From assembly GCF_045062745.1 (NCBI RefSeq), contig NZ_JBJGED010000011.1, positions 1-64,000 of the forward strand: a DNA stretch of 64,000 bases. The letters are read 5' to 3'. The DNA is from Paenibacillus_AA sp045062745 (GTDB lineage Bacteria > Bacillota > Bacilli > Paenibacillales > NBRC-103111). This document shows, piece after piece, positions 9,305-18,874 of this stretch. The notes under the pieces were generated by a model. That model was not told the DNA's origin. It ran no database searches and was given only the letters and a program-made list of their open reading frames with translations. How positions within the stretch are numbered: position 1 is the first letter of the stretch; every line of letters starts with the position of its first letter. The position numbers were made by a program, and so were the translations under genes.

Positions 9305-10258
9305 TCATCCCCCTCCTTTCTTCGTACCCGGCAGCGAGTCTCGATAAGTGTTCAGCACGGCTTCCATCTGGATCGGGGGCCGATTGCGAAGGAACGTATT
9401 GACCCATTGCTGCAGATTCACGCTCGCCGGAGGGAGCGCGATCGCCAAGTCGTCTTTTCGCTCCTTCATGACTAGCAGCTGCAAGTCGATCAGTGTCTCC
9501 GGATGGTCTAGCAAATACCGCTTGAATTCGAACTCGTCGTAGTACGCGGCGATGATCTCCCCCGCCTTCACCGCTTCGATCAAGTTCGTGAAATTGTCGA
9601 ACGGCCGGATCGACGCCTGCGGGAACGATTGCTGGGCGAATTCCATGTAGGAGGTCCCGCCTAACGCTCCGATCGGCAAGGCTCGGGAGCGAAGCGCTTC
9701 GATCTGCTCGCCGTTCTTGGCTTTCAGCCGGGAGAACTGAATGCGGTTCAATAAAATAGCCTGGTTCAGCTTCACATAAGGATCGCTGTACAGCACCTGC
9801 TGAGCCCGATTCAGCGTTACACTGATCTTGGAGATGCCCATATCGGCCTTCCCCCGGTTCACATTGGCTATAATCTCGTCGAACGTCTGTGCGCTCCGGT
9901 CGAACTCGACGTCCTGTATCCCTAGTTGATGAGCGAGATCCCGAGCGAGCTCGACATCGCTGCCGGTGAGACGGCCGGCTGGATCGACGAAGAAGTACGG
10001 GAATCGATCCTGAGCATACATGGCGACGATCAGCTTGCCCCGTTCATGGATACGGCGGATGTCGGGCGGCAGATCGGGAATGCGTTCTTTTGGGAAAACG
10101 CTGACCGCCGGATTCGAAGTCTGGATCGCCGCTGCGGGATCTGCCCCTTGATTGTGCCCGTCCTCGCCCGGACCCGCGGCTTTCATGCCGCAGGCGGATA
10201 GCAGGAGAACCGCAAGCAGCCCTATAAAGATTGCGTATGTGCGTATGCGCATGAACAC
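9305..10258 (-). CDS. Family 3 amino-acid-type solute-binding lipoprotein
   Basis: About 317 aa. The signal peptide ends in LLLSAC, so it is a lipoprotein. The body has the family-3 pattern (GKLIVAMYAQDRFPYFFVDPAGRLTGSDVELARDLAHQLG, then ADMGISKISVTLNRAQQVLYSDPYV). The GTG at 10258 is 7 bp from GAGG; a TTG at 10282 and an ATG at 10252 are alternatives. It sits next to the DAACS symporter and may deliver substrate to it or sense it. No cognate ABC permease is present. Confidence 0.82.
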   Translation of the reverse strand: MFMRIRTYAIFIGLLAVLLLSACGMKAAGPGEDGHNQGADPAAAIQTSNPAVSVFPKERIPDLPPDIRRIHERGKLIVAMYAQDRFPYFFVDPAGRLTGSDVELARDLAHQLGIQDVEFDRSAQTFDEIIANVNRGKADMGISKISVTLNRAQQVLYSDPYVKLNQAILLNRIQFSRLKAKNGEQIEALRSRALPIGALGGTSYMEFAQQSFPQASIRPFDNFTNLIEAVKAGEIIAAYYDEFEFKRYLLDHPETLIDLQLLVMKERKDDLAIALPPASVNLQQWVNTFLRNRPPIQMEAVLNTYRDSLPGTKKGGG

Positions 10259-10278
10259 GGTATCACCTCTGTTCCTGA

Positions 10279-12945
10279 TCAAGCAAGCTGCCGGCTGGCC
10301 ATTTCCGTGAAAATGCCTTGCCGTTCCAACAATTCCCCGTACGTGCCATGTTCTACTATTCGGCCTTTATCCAACACATAAATACGGTCCGCATTCATAA
10401 TCGTGCTCAGCCGGTGGGCAACGACGATTCTCGTGGCGCGCAGCCGGTCGAGGCTGTCGCTGACCGTCTTCTGCGTACGGTTATCCAGGGCGCTCGTCGC
10501 CTCGTCGAAGAACAGAATCGCCGGTTTCCCCGCGAGCGCCCGGGCGATCAGGATCCGCTGGCGCTGTCCGCCCGAGATCGTACTCGCGCCTTCGTCGATC
10601 ATGGTGAACATCCCCATCGGCATCTTCGTGATGTCGTCCGCCAGTCCCACTAGCCGGGCCGCCTCCCAGGCGTCGTCCAGCGTCAGATTGGAGGACCCGA
10701 CGATATTGCTCAAGATGTCCCCGGCTATAAGCCTACTGTTCTGCAAGACAACCCCGAGCTGGCTCCGGATGAGCTGGATGTCCAGGCCCGCCGCATCCTG
10801 CTGGTCATAGTACACGCTGCCCGACTGCGGCTCTTCAAACCCGAGCAGGATGCGCATCAGAGTCGATTTGCCGCTGCCGGACGTCCCGACTAGCGCGACG
10901 AACTCGCCGGGCTCTATGTTCATGGAGACATCCTGAAGAACGGGCGGCCCGTCGGGCTCGTATCGGAAGTCTATATGGGACAGCTCTATGGCGCCTCGCA
11001 GCTTGCCCGGGTCTTCCTTCGCTTCGTTGATCTCGGGCTCCGCCTGCAGAATCGGCTTGGCCCGCTCGTATTCCGGGATGATCTGCGCTACCGTGATGAA
11101 GGAAGTGCTGATGCCGACCATCGCCGTTATGAAACCGCTGAACGCGCTCTGGAACGATAGAAAAGCACCTGTTCCGAGCGGTTCGGACATGGAGGCGAAG
11201 CTATAGAACAGCACGACGGTCGTGATTGCGGGGAACACCGCGTTGAACGTCATGAGTCCATTACCAGCGAGCTGCTGCCGGTAGGACATGGAGCGGAACT
11301 GCTCATAACTCCGCGCCCAGTAATGGAACATGCGGCTCTCGGCGCCGGCCACCCGAATTTTGGCAATGCCCTGGATGATTTGCATGATCAACCCGGTCAT
11401 TTTGCCTTCGAACCGTTTGCGCCCGAGCTGCATGCTCCAATAGCTGAATCCGAACGTAACGGCGGCCGAGATGAACACGAGCAGGATCGCTACCCCCGCC
11501 AGGGAAGGGCTGTAGACGAGCAAGAGACCGAACTGAAAAATGGAGAAAATGCCCGAGAATACGGAATTCAGCACGGTACCCGACAGCATCTTCCGGATCT
11601 TATGGATCTGATTGGCCCGAACCGTCAAATCCCCGGAAGAATATTGCCGGAAGAAGGGGGCAGGCAAATTCAGGATCCGGTCCCAGACGGCCGCCTGGAC
11701 CGCCGTGTCCACCTTCCCTTCCGCGCGCAGCATGGCCAGCATGCGGGTCGCCTGGAACGAGAAGGAAGCGACGCCCACAGCGAACAGGATCAGCGTCAAT
11801 TCGAAGATGCGGCTGCGCTCCGCTCCAGGGATCACTTCATCGATCAACATCCCGGTCGCGAGCGGAATGCCCAAGTTCAGCAGCCCTCCGAATACGCCAA
11901 GCGCGATGGCCAGGAACAGCTCTTTCCCGACTTTTTCCTTGGCGCTGTAGAGAAGGAGATCCCAAATCTTGAGCGGGTGGTACGGCAAGGGACGATAGAA
12001 CATGTACGCCCGGTTCGCCAATCCCGCAGCCGATCGGGAAGTTATCCGGATCGCCTGCTGACTCGACGGGTCGTGCATTACATAGGTCCCTTTTGCGGCC
12101 GGTACTAGCGCAACCGGACGGTCATCCTCCTTCAGAAAAGCGAGCAGCGGACCATGATCCTGTTTCCACCAGTCGATTTCGAGGATACACTCCCGAGTGC
12201 GGACGTGCGTTATGCGGGCGATCCTCCGGATTCGCTCGCCGGCATCGTCTCCCGCGGTGTTGATGGAGGCCGGTACGATCAGCTGCATATGGGCGGCGAT
12301 AAGCCGGAATGCCTGCTCTAGCGGATCGTCCGACGTGCCTTCCGCACTTCGATAGGCTCGCGGCTCCCTGGTAGACATAATGTTCGCGAGACTGCGATAC
12401 GAGTCCGCCATCTTTCGCTCATCGAGCTCGATCGCCTGCGAGAGACGCTTCTCCTCCTCGGAGCGGAGCCGGTGCAGGTACTCGCTTACTCCGCGCCGGA
12501 AATCTGACTGGGCCGATTGTACCGCAACACCAAGATCCTCCGTCTCCTCCTCCTCCACATTACCCTGCGATGAGACAGAACCAGAGTCAGGAGGAGCGGG
12601 AATGCCGTGCAGGATCAGCCATTGGCGAAGCGTCTCTGCAAACTCCAAACGTTTGTTCCTGAGCGCCTCGTCGGACAACTCTAGCCCCGATCCGTGAGGG
12701 GACTCGAATGGAACGCGAACAAGATTAGCCTCCTGTGTGCGTTGCAGCAGCAGCCGGTAGCCGGAAGTTTCCGGGTGCTCCATGCCCGCGATGAGCTGCC
12801 CCTCGGTGAAGGTGAGCAAATATTCACGCTTGCCGACCCCTCCCGGCGATTCGGAGCGTACGGCGAACAGGTTCACTTCTCCGGCTTCCACAATCCAGCT
12901 CGCATTCGGGTCGTTTAGTAGGATAGCTCCTTCGGCATTGCGCAC
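10279..12945 (-). CDS. NHLM-type bacteriocin export ABC transporter, second subunit
   Basis: 888 aa. A long N-terminal cytoplasmic region of about 330 residues precedes one ABC-exporter membrane domain (from KEKVGKELFLAIALGVFGG) and a C-terminal ATPase with GTSGSGKST, ISGGQRQRI and ILFFDEATSALD. There is no C39 peptidase domain. This layout matches the permease/ATPase partner of NHLM export systems. The GTG start is preceded by AGGGAGAG. It probably pairs with the peptidase-bearing ABC protein encoded 17 bp upstream. Confidence 0.92.
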   Translation of the reverse strand: MRNAEGAILLNDPNASWIVEAGEVNLFAVRSESPGGVGKREYLLTFTEGQLIAGMEHPETSGYRLLLQRTQEANLVRVPFESPHGSGLELSDEALRNKRLEFAETLRQWLILHGIPAPPDSGSVSSQGNVEEEETEDLGVAVQSAQSDFRRGVSEYLHRLRSEEEKRLSQAIELDERKMADSYRSLANIMSTREPRAYRSAEGTSDDPLEQAFRLIAAHMQLIVPASINTAGDDAGERIRRIARITHVRTRECILEIDWWKQDHGPLLAFLKEDDRPVALVPAAKGTYVMHDPSSQQAIRITSRSAAGLANRAYMFYRPLPYHPLKIWDLLLYSAKEKVGKELFLAIALGVFGGLLNLGIPLATGMLIDEVIPGAERSRIFELTLILFAVGVASFSFQATRMLAMLRAEGKVDTAVQAAVWDRILNLPAPFFRQYSSGDLTVRANQIHKIRKMLSGTVLNSVFSGIFSIFQFGLLLVYSPSLAGVAILLVFISAAVTFGFSYWSMQLGRKRFEGKMTGLIMQIIQGIAKIRVAGAESRMFHYWARSYEQFRSMSYRQQLAGNGLMTFNAVFPAITTVVLFYSFASMSEPLGTGAFLSFQSAFSGFITAMVGISTSFITVAQIIPEYERAKPILQAEPEINEAKEDPGKLRGAIELSHIDFRYEPDGPPVLQDVSMNIEPGEFVALVGTSGSGKSTLMRILLGFEEPQSGSVYYDQQDAAGLDIQLIRSQLGVVLQNSRLIAGDILSNIVGSSNLTLDDAWEAARLVGLADDITKMPMGMFTMIDEGASTISGGQRQRILIARALAGKPAILFFDEATSALDNRTQKTVSDSLDRLRATRIVVAHRLSTIMNADRIYVLDKGRIVEHGTYGELLERQGIFTEMASRQLA

Positions 12946-12962
12946 CCGTGTTCTCTCCCTCG

Positions 12963-15128
12963 CTATATGGTGCGGACTAATTCCGCATAGTGTCCGGCTC
13001 GTTCCAAGAGCTCTTCATGCGTTCCCCGCTGCACGACTTGGCCGCGATCGAGTACGATGATCTCGTCGCTGTCCCGGATCGTGCTGAGGCGATGGGCGAT
13101 GATGATGCATGTGCAGCCCCGTCGGCGCAAATTCCGATCGATCTGCAGCTCGGTTCTCGGGTCGAGCGCGCTCGTCGCTTCATCCAGAATCAAGATCGAC
13201 GGGTTGTTGATGAGCGCTCTCGCGATCTCCATCCGCTGCTTCTGGCCGCCGCTGAAATTGCGCGCCCCCTCCTCCAGCCAATGATCGTAGCCGCCTGGCC
13301 GCGTCACAATGTCGTCATGGATGCAAGCGTCCTTGGCCGCCCGGATCATGTCGGTCTCAGGGACGTTCGGATCCCATAGCGTCAAGTTGTCGCGAATCGT
13401 ACCCTCGAACATGTGGATCTCTTGATCGACGATGCCGACCGACACCTGGAGCACTTTGGGCGACCATTCGCCGCGAGGTTTCCCGTCGAAGCTCACGACG
13501 CCGGCCCATGGCGTGTATAAGCCGGTGAGCAGCTTGGCGACGGTCGACTTGCCGCTGCCGGACCCGCCTACAATGGCGACTCGATCTCCTGGATTTACCT
13601 TCAGCCCGAACCCGGAGATTAGCGGCGGATCCAAGCGGCTGTAGCCGAATGTGATCTCCTTCAGTTCGATTTGTCCGGACAGTTTGGCCTTCTCCGGCTT
13701 CTCCTCAGGCTGGCTTTCGGTAGGCCGGCTTTGCTGCTCCGGAAGCGGGTACGTCAACACATCGTCGATGCGATTCAAATCGGCCTTGACCTCCTGCAGC
13801 CGGTTTCCCATCTCGAGCAGGCCGTTCAGCGGTGTCAGGAAGTTCTGGAGGAGCGATTGGAACGCGACCAGCATCCCGATCGTCATGCTGCCGTTCATGA
13901 TCTGCAGCCCGCCCAAGCCTAAAATCAGCGTATCGCCGATCACCATGACGAGAAGCGGGACCGACATGAAGAGGCGGGACAAGGCCCCGAGCGATTGTTC
14001 CGCTTCCAGCGCTTTGGCCTGGAAGCCGGTGAGCCGCACGAACAAGTCGGACTCCCTGCCCCCGGCTTTGATCGATTCGATCTGCGCCATCCCGTCCATA
14101 AACGTGCCGTATAACTTGCCTTGCTCTTGCTGCAGCTTCATATTTTGATCGGTTCTCGCCCGGGACATTCTCGCCAGCAAGAGCAGGTTCGCGACCGCGA
14201 GACTGACGCCCACGAGCGTAAGCGGCCAGCTGTACTGAAGCATCATGATGGCGTAGAAGACGACCATGAGCAGGTTGAGCAGGCTTGTCGCCAGTTCTCC
14301 GGACAACAGTTGGGCCACACTGTCGTTGGACGTGATGCGCTTGGCCAGATCGCCGCTCTGCCGCTGGGCGTAGAACTCGATCGGCAACCGGAGGGTATGC
14401 CATAAGAACCGGCCGGTCATCCCAAGCGCCAGCTTGGATTCCAATCGCAGCAAGTAATATTGCTGCATCCATGTCAGCAGTCCGCGCAGCAGTGCCGTGA
14501 GCAGCAATCCGGCCAGCAGCGGCATCAGCCATGCCGTGTTTCCCTTGATGATGACGTTGTCTACGAATATTCGGGAGAAGACCGGAATGACGAGACCCGG
14601 GATCATTAAGAAAAAGCTGATTAACGACACAAAGGCGAGAGGCAGCTTCAACGCATGCAAGCGCGCGGACAAAGAAGCGAACAACGTCGTCCGGCGGTCC
14701 TCCCGGCGGAATTCTTCCCCGGGCTCGATCGTTAGAACAATGCCGGAGAACGAGTCGTAAAGCTCCTCCCAGGATACGATGCGGGAACCGCTCCCGGGAT
14801 CGTTCAAATAGACTTTGTCCTTCCGAATGCCTTCGAGTACGACGAAATGGTTCATGTTCCAGTGCAGAATCACCGGCATCTTGAGCCCGCGCAGCGTCTC
14901 CGCCTCATATCGGTAGCCTTTGGCCGTCAGTCCATACGTTCGAGCGGCTTTTAGAATATTCGAAGCTTTGCTCCCGTCCCGGGACACGCCGCATGCGATC
15001 CTTAATTGCTCGAGCGGCACGAACCTCCGGAAATATCCGAGAATCATGGCGAGCGAAGCGGCGCCGCATTCGACGGCTTCCATTTGCAGGACGGTCGGGG
15101 TTTTCACCCGCTTGTGCGGCACACTCAC
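12963..15128 (-). CDS. NHLM-type bacteriocin export ABC transporter with C39 peptidase
   Basis: 721 aa. The N-terminal C39 domain has an intact triad: C21 in VECGAASLAM, H94 in MNHFVVLEG and D110 in LNDPGSG. A six-helix exporter domain follows (about 155-450), then an ATPase with GGSGSGKST, FSGGQKQRM and ILILDEATSALD. It should cut the Nif11 leader after its Gly-Gly motif and export the modified peptide. A GTG start is used. It lies between the HlyD-type gene and the second ABC subunit. Confidence 0.95.
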   Translation of the reverse strand: MSVPHKRVKTPTVLQMEAVECGAASLAMILGYFRRFVPLEQLRIACGVSRDGSKASNILKAARTYGLTAKGYRYEAETLRGLKMPVILHWNMNHFVVLEGIRKDKVYLNDPGSGSRIVSWEELYDSFSGIVLTIEPGEEFRREDRRTTLFASLSARLHALKLPLAFVSLISFFLMIPGLVIPVFSRIFVDNVIIKGNTAWLMPLLAGLLLTALLRGLLTWMQQYYLLRLESKLALGMTGRFLWHTLRLPIEFYAQRQSGDLAKRITSNDSVAQLLSGELATSLLNLLMVVFYAIMMLQYSWPLTLVGVSLAVANLLLLARMSRARTDQNMKLQQEQGKLYGTFMDGMAQIESIKAGGRESDLFVRLTGFQAKALEAEQSLGALSRLFMSVPLLVMVIGDTLILGLGGLQIMNGSMTIGMLVAFQSLLQNFLTPLNGLLEMGNRLQEVKADLNRIDDVLTYPLPEQQSRPTESQPEEKPEKAKLSGQIELKEITFGYSRLDPPLISGFGLKVNPGDRVAIVGGSGSGKSTVAKLLTGLYTPWAGVVSFDGKPRGEWSPKVLQVSVGIVDQEIHMFEGTIRDNLTLWDPNVPETDMIRAAKDACIHDDIVTRPGGYDHWLEEGARNFSGGQKQRMEIARALINNPSILILDEATSALDPRTELQIDRNLRRRGCTCIIIAHRLSTIRDSDEIIVLDRGQVVQRGTHEELLERAGHYAELVRTI

Positions 15129-15147
15129 ACCGAATCAACTCCAGCGT

Positions 15148-16080
15148 TCATTTGAATAACGGAAACAGTTTGGCAATCGGATGCGTTCGGTCCAGGGTCA
15201 CGATTCCATCGCTCAGCATACCGCTGCTCAGCGTCAGGGGCGGACCAACAGACGTGGTCCATCGGTACCCGCTCGGCGTGCCGGCATCAGGAATGAGACT
15301 GACGGTCACCTTGATCGGAGCCTGGCTCCCGGCCAATAGGTTGGCCAATTCTTCATTGCCTACGGTATCCGCCACACTCTTCAATGTGGAAGGGTACTCG
15401 TCGACCGCCGTCACCGTACCCAACAGGTAGCCGAACTGTTCCTTAATGACCGAGCTCGGATGGAGCTTGACTTCCATCCCCTCGTGGATCGTGTCGCCCA
15501 GCTGCGGAGGAACATACAACACCGCCTGCAGCTGATTGACCTCATTGCCGGTTTTTTCTATGGTCAATAACGGGCTTGCTTGTTGAATAAAGTCGCCCCG
15601 TTTCACCTTCACTTCCACCACATTGCCGTCATACGCACTCTTGATCTGAGAGGATGTCTCCAGCTCGATTCGGAGCGAGGCCAGTCTGGCTTGCAAGGCG
15701 CTTTTCTCAGATTCTGAAGCGGATTTCAAGAGCTGGTCCTCCACGGCACGAATGTCGGCCAACGTTTGCGGTTTCGCCAGCCTGAGCACGATCTGGCCTT
15801 TCCGAACCCGGTCGCCCGGCTCCACGCTAATATCCGTGATTTGTCCGGACTGCTCGGAGAGCACTTGCTGAATGCCGCCGGCTCCGAGCAATATCCCGTT
15901 CCCGTTGACGCTGCTCGGTAACGTCCCCGTGAAGCTCCAGATCAGAAGCGTGAGGAAGAGCACGGCAATTCCGCCTAGTGCAATCCAGGCACGGGGGGAA
16001 GTAACCGTCAACAGACGGTCCAGTTGATCCGGCGACTGCAGCTTCTCCATAGAAGCCTTTCGAAATAAGGGTTCGGTCAT
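15148..16080 (-). CDS. NHLM-type bacteriocin secretion protein (HlyD family)
   Basis: 310 aa. A single membrane anchor (WIALGGIAVLFLTLLIWSF, about 33-51) is followed by a biotinyl-lipoyl-like segment (SGQITDISVEPGDRVRKGQIVLRL), a short coiled coil and a second hairpin half (YDGNVVEVKVKRGDFIQQ). This is the membrane-fusion component of the export machine. It is the first gene of the operon, with GGAG 9 bp before the ATG. In a Gram-positive cell it should link the ABC complex to the outside rather than to an outer membrane pore. Confidence 0.92.
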   Translation of the reverse strand: MTEPLFRKASMEKLQSPDQLDRLLTVTSPRAWIALGGIAVLFLTLLIWSFTGTLPSSVNGNGILLGAGGIQQVLSEQSGQITDISVEPGDRVRKGQIVLRLAKPQTLADIRAVEDQLLKSASESEKSALQARLASLRIELETSSQIKSAYDGNVVEVKVKRGDFIQQASPLLTIEKTGNEVNQLQAVLYVPPQLGDTIHEGMEVKLHPSSVIKEQFGYLLGTVTAVDEYPSTLKSVADTVGNEELANLLAGSQAPIKVTVSLIPDAGTPSGYRWTTSVGPPLTLSSGMLSDGIVTLDRTHPIAKLFPLFK

Positions 16081-16144
16081 AAATGAAATCTCCTATTTGT
16101 GCGTGCGTACTTGGAAATTGTACTGAAGCCTCAGAAAATGCGCA

Positions 16145-16160
16145 TACCACCAAAGTGGTA
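16145..16160. promoter_or_regulatory. Perfect palindrome, possible operator of the lanthipeptide operon
   Basis: TACCACCAAAGTGGTA is a perfect 6-bp inverted repeat around a 4-base centre. It lies 65 bp before the first operon gene, in the only intergenic space between the upstream terminator and the HlyD-type gene. No clear sigma-A promoter was recognised, so the operator role is inferred from position. Confidence 0.45.
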
Positions 16161-16221
16161 GATGTCGGATTATGTGCTGAAATTGTTATATGCCGGGCTT
16201 TTCTCCTCCATGCCGCTTATC

Positions 16222-16264
16222 GAAAAAGCCCGCTCCTGGTCCATAGGGATCAGGATGGCGGGCT
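16222..16264 (-). terminator. Terminator after the methyltransferase gene
   Basis: On the minus strand AGCCCGC pairs with GCGGGCT, followed by TTTTTC. It ends the 17.5-16.3 kb transcription unit and insulates the lanthipeptide operon. Confidence 0.85.
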
Positions 16265-16293
16265 ATATCCAGGCACATTGACTTATTTTATTT

Positions 16294-17103
16294 TTATTGC
16301 ATTTTTCTACCGATATAAAGCAAATGGGAACCGAAGCCCAAGATAGACGGATCCGATGCGGACTCGTAAATCAACCGCAATACCCGCTCCTCCTCGCCCC
16401 GGGATCGCCAATAATCCCACTGTGCCGGCGTTAACCCCGCCCCAATTCCGCTCGAGGAGATTAATTCGATCGTCTCGAACCCGTGGCTTTCGAAGAAAGG
16501 TTCGATCTCGGCTAACGGGAAGAAGTAAGCTCCCGTGAACCGTCCCTGATCCGCATGATTGAACGTTCCGGTTTCCTTGAACTCCATGATGGCCTCCATC
16601 GTGTGAAGCGGCTTCCATTGCTCAGGAAACATTAATGCCGTTAACAATTTGCGAATCCGGGATCTCACCGCTACGAATACGACCCCTCCGGTCTTCGTTA
16701 CCCGTCTCAACTCTTGAACGGCCTGGATGCGGGACGCTTCGTCCTGCAAATGATACAAGGGCCCCATCATGAGAGCGGCGTCGAAATGCTCGGTCGGGAT
16801 GCCCTCCAAAAGTCTGGCGTCTCTGACCAGGAACCGGTCGAATTGCGGGCTTAGTTCGAGTTCATCGGCTTTCGCTTGTGCAATCTCCACGAGCCTCGGT
16901 GTAAGATCGGTCAGTGTCATGCGATACCCGAGCTTCGCCAGCTCCATCGCGTATTTGCCCGGCCCGGCTCCATTGTCCAGAACTTTCCCGCTCTTCGGCA
17001 TGTTTTGCCGAATGAAATGCATGTTGACTTTGTACTCGAGGGGCTCCCGGTCCAGCCTCCCCCACTCGTCGAACTTGGAATAGTAATCGATAATTTCGCT
17101 CAT
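16294..17103 (-). CDS. SAM-dependent methyltransferase
   Basis: About 269 aa. A class I methyltransferase fold is indicated by VLDNGAGPGKYAMELAKLGY (motif I), LTDLTPRLVEIA (motif II) and FDAALMMGPLYHL (motif IV). The ATG at 17103 has GGAGAG just upstream; a longer N-terminus would run over this site. It follows a small hypothetical gene by 20 bp. A terminator lies between it and the lanthipeptide operon, so a role in peptide tailoring is not supported. Substrate unknown. Confidence 0.85.
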   Translation of the reverse strand: MSEIIDYYSKFDEWGRLDREPLEYKVNMHFIRQNMPKSGKVLDNGAGPGKYAMELAKLGYRMTLTDLTPRLVEIAQAKADELELSPQFDRFLVRDARLLEGIPTEHFDAALMMGPLYHLQDEASRIQAVQELRRVTKTGGVVFVAVRSRIRKLLTALMFPEQWKPLHTMEAIMEFKETGTFNHADQGRFTGAYFFPLAEIEPFFESHGFETIELISSSGIGAGLTPAQWDYWRSRGEEERVLRLIYESASDPSILGFGSHLLYIGRKMQ

Positions 17104-17122
17104 TACCGCTCTCCTCTCTTTA

Positions 17123-17506
17123 TCAAACAACCCCGACTTGAAACTCGTCCTCGTTGACGATTTCTCCCGGATGGTTCGTAAATACTACGTCGTACGGGAC
17201 GCCATACTTCTCCAGGAGACGAAGCAACGGGTCCAGACGGCCGATCATTTCGTCGGTAGTCCCCGTTTTGAACCAAGTGATCCCACGGATCGTATTCCCG
17301 TCCTCGTAGAACGGCGGGTTGGGCAGATGCTCTTCGAACCACTCTTCAACCCTTAGAAACGTTTCCTTGTCTTCGTCCGTCAGGCAGTCCTGGCGCATCG
17401 TCCCCCTCATCAAATGCCAACAGGCCCCGAAGATCCCGACAGGCTTGCCGGTCTTCCCGGAATACCGGACTTGCACCCGCATGTACTTTTGATCGATCGG
17501 CATCAT
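17123..17506 (-). CDS. Conserved hypothetical protein
   Basis: About 127 aa from ATG 17506; no signal peptide or membrane segment. The sequence is acidic and mixed alpha/beta (KPVGIFGACWHLMRG, DPLLRLLEKYGVPYDVVF). I do not recognise the family. The ribosome site is weak (AGGGG about 12 bp upstream), and a TTG further upstream is possible. It is probably co-transcribed with the methyltransferase gene. Confidence 0.6.
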   Translation of the reverse strand: MMPIDQKYMRVQVRYSGKTGKPVGIFGACWHLMRGTMRQDCLTDEDKETFLRVEEWFEEHLPNPPFYEDGNTIRGITWFKTGTTDEMIGRLDPLLRLLEKYGVPYDVVFTNHPGEIVNEDEFQVGVV

Positions 17507-17542
17507 AATGCCTATGGCCCCCTGTTCCGTTAAAATACAATA

Positions 17543-17578
17543 CAAAAAGCGCGAAGGACGCTATGGCCCGTCGCGCTT
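17543..17578 (-). terminator. Terminator after a Gfo/Idh gene
   Basis: On the minus strand AAGCGCGA pairs with TCGCGCTT and runs into TTTTTG. The 281-bp space 17507-17787 holds this hairpin and a smaller CACCTG/CAGGTG inverted repeat; no convincing gene was seen there. Confidence 0.75.
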
Positions 17579-17787
17579 CGTGAGCGGAAGGCGGGCCAAC
17601 GCGAAATGCGCTAGCCCACCTGATCGGATGCAGGTGAACTAACGCTTCGTGAGAAGATGTTCTCGATGGATACGGATCGTCGTCATAGCCAGAATCTTCC
17701 TTCGCATTAGGATTGTAGACGATTATACGAGAAAAGCCTGCGCTTGACAATGCTATTTTTCAGACTCGACTCCCACTCATCCACCCG

Positions 17788-18783
17788 TCAAGGCGCATAC
17801 TCTTCCAGCCTGCGTCGGATGCAGTCTGCAATCTCGACGGACTGAAGCCCGGAACGGATATCGTCGACAGGCCGGCGGCCCGCCCGGATATCGTCGAAGA
17901 AGGAGGCGTTTTCCGCATAGAAGCCGTTCGTCTCGAAGAGCTCCTCCCCATCCGTGATGTCGGATCCCGACAAGTCCGCCAACACCTCATTGCTGTGCAT
18001 GTGGATCAGGCGGCCTGGAAGATCCGGCGATCCCCATACCGGGAGATGCATGTGGAAGGAATGACCGCGGCCGTGAACGGTAGCTCGTTCGATCACCCCA
18101 CCCGAGATCGGACAGAAATTCAATTGCGCCGTAGCCCCGGATTCGAACGTGCAGTCCATATAAATATTAACTATATCCGATCCCGGCTCCCCTACATCCT
18201 GGTATCGGAATCGGACATGTCCGTAGTCCGATCCCAAGAGATGCTTCACCGTATCGATGCCATGAATCGCAGTCGTGGAGAAATCGGCGTCCTTCCGGTT
18301 CACCCGGCTAAGATCATAGCGGATATGATGAATATCCGACGGGTCCAGCGTCGCCGACAGCTGCTGCTTCATTTTGTTCACGAGAGGCATATGCCGTCGG
18401 TTGAACGCTGCTTGATTGGGCACACCGAATCGTTTCGCCGCTTCGATCATGCGCAGCGCTTCGGTTCGATTCATGCCTGGAGGCTTCTCGGTCATCACCG
18501 GAAACCCCTTCTCGCAGATCCGTATGAACAGTTCGGCCGTAAGGTGGACCGGCACCACCAAGCTAACGGCATCCGGGCTCTCGGTATCCAGCATTTCTTC
18601 CCAATCGGTATACCACCTGGAAAAGCCGAACTTCATCTGGAACTGGGCCGCAGCCGTTTCGTTCTTATCGCAGCAGGCGGTCAATTCCACATCGGAGTGG
18701 ATCGAAGCGTATTTCCGAAAGGATGGCCCATGTCCTTCCGTCGCCATATGGCCGCAGCCGATTACCGCAATTTTGAAGCTCAT
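17788..18783 (-). CDS. Gfo/Idh/MocA family oxidoreductase
   Basis: About 331 aa. An N-terminal Rossmann motif (IAVIGCGHMATEG) and the family EKP signature (VMTEKPPGMNRTEALRMI) identify an NAD(P)-dependent sugar or inositol dehydrogenase-like enzyme. The ATG at 18783 has GGGAGGGAG 6 bp upstream and is preferred over a start 27 bp earlier. It is read away from the YhcH-type gene across a terminator. Substrate unknown, probably a sugar derivative. Confidence 0.88.
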   Translation of the reverse strand: MSFKIAVIGCGHMATEGHGPSFRKYASIHSDVELTACCDKNETAAAQFQMKFGFSRWYTDWEEMLDTESPDAVSLVVPVHLTAELFIRICEKGFPVMTEKPPGMNRTEALRMIEAAKRFGVPNQAAFNRRHMPLVNKMKQQLSATLDPSDIHHIRYDLSRVNRKDADFSTTAIHGIDTVKHLLGSDYGHVRFRYQDVGEPGSDIVNIYMDCTFESGATAQLNFCPISGGVIERATVHGRGHSFHMHLPVWGSPDLPGRLIHMHSNEVLADLSGSDITDGEELFETNGFYAENASFFDDIRAGRRPVDDIRSGLQSVEIADCIRRRLEEYAP

Positions 18784-18826
18784 CAGAAGCTCCCTCCCCA
18801 CATCGTTCATCTATACCGAACAAAGA

Positions 18827-18854
18827 AGGACACGCTTCTGAAGAAGGGTGTCCT
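18827..18854 (-). terminator. Terminator after the YhcH-type gene
   Basis: AGGACAC pairs with GTGTCCT, with an inner CTTC/GAAG pairing, followed on the minus strand by TTCTTTG. Confidence 0.65.
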
Positions 18855-18874
18855 GGATTGGCGAGAGCGGCGGG

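Noticed and set aside
16294..17103. Methyltransferase as lanthipeptide tailoring enzyme
   Set aside because: A strong terminator lies between this gene and the operon, and the sequence gives no link to peptide substrates.
17346..17750. Possible 134-aa gene on the minus strand
   Set aside because: It crosses a terminator hairpin and the start of another gene, and its composition is not protein-like.
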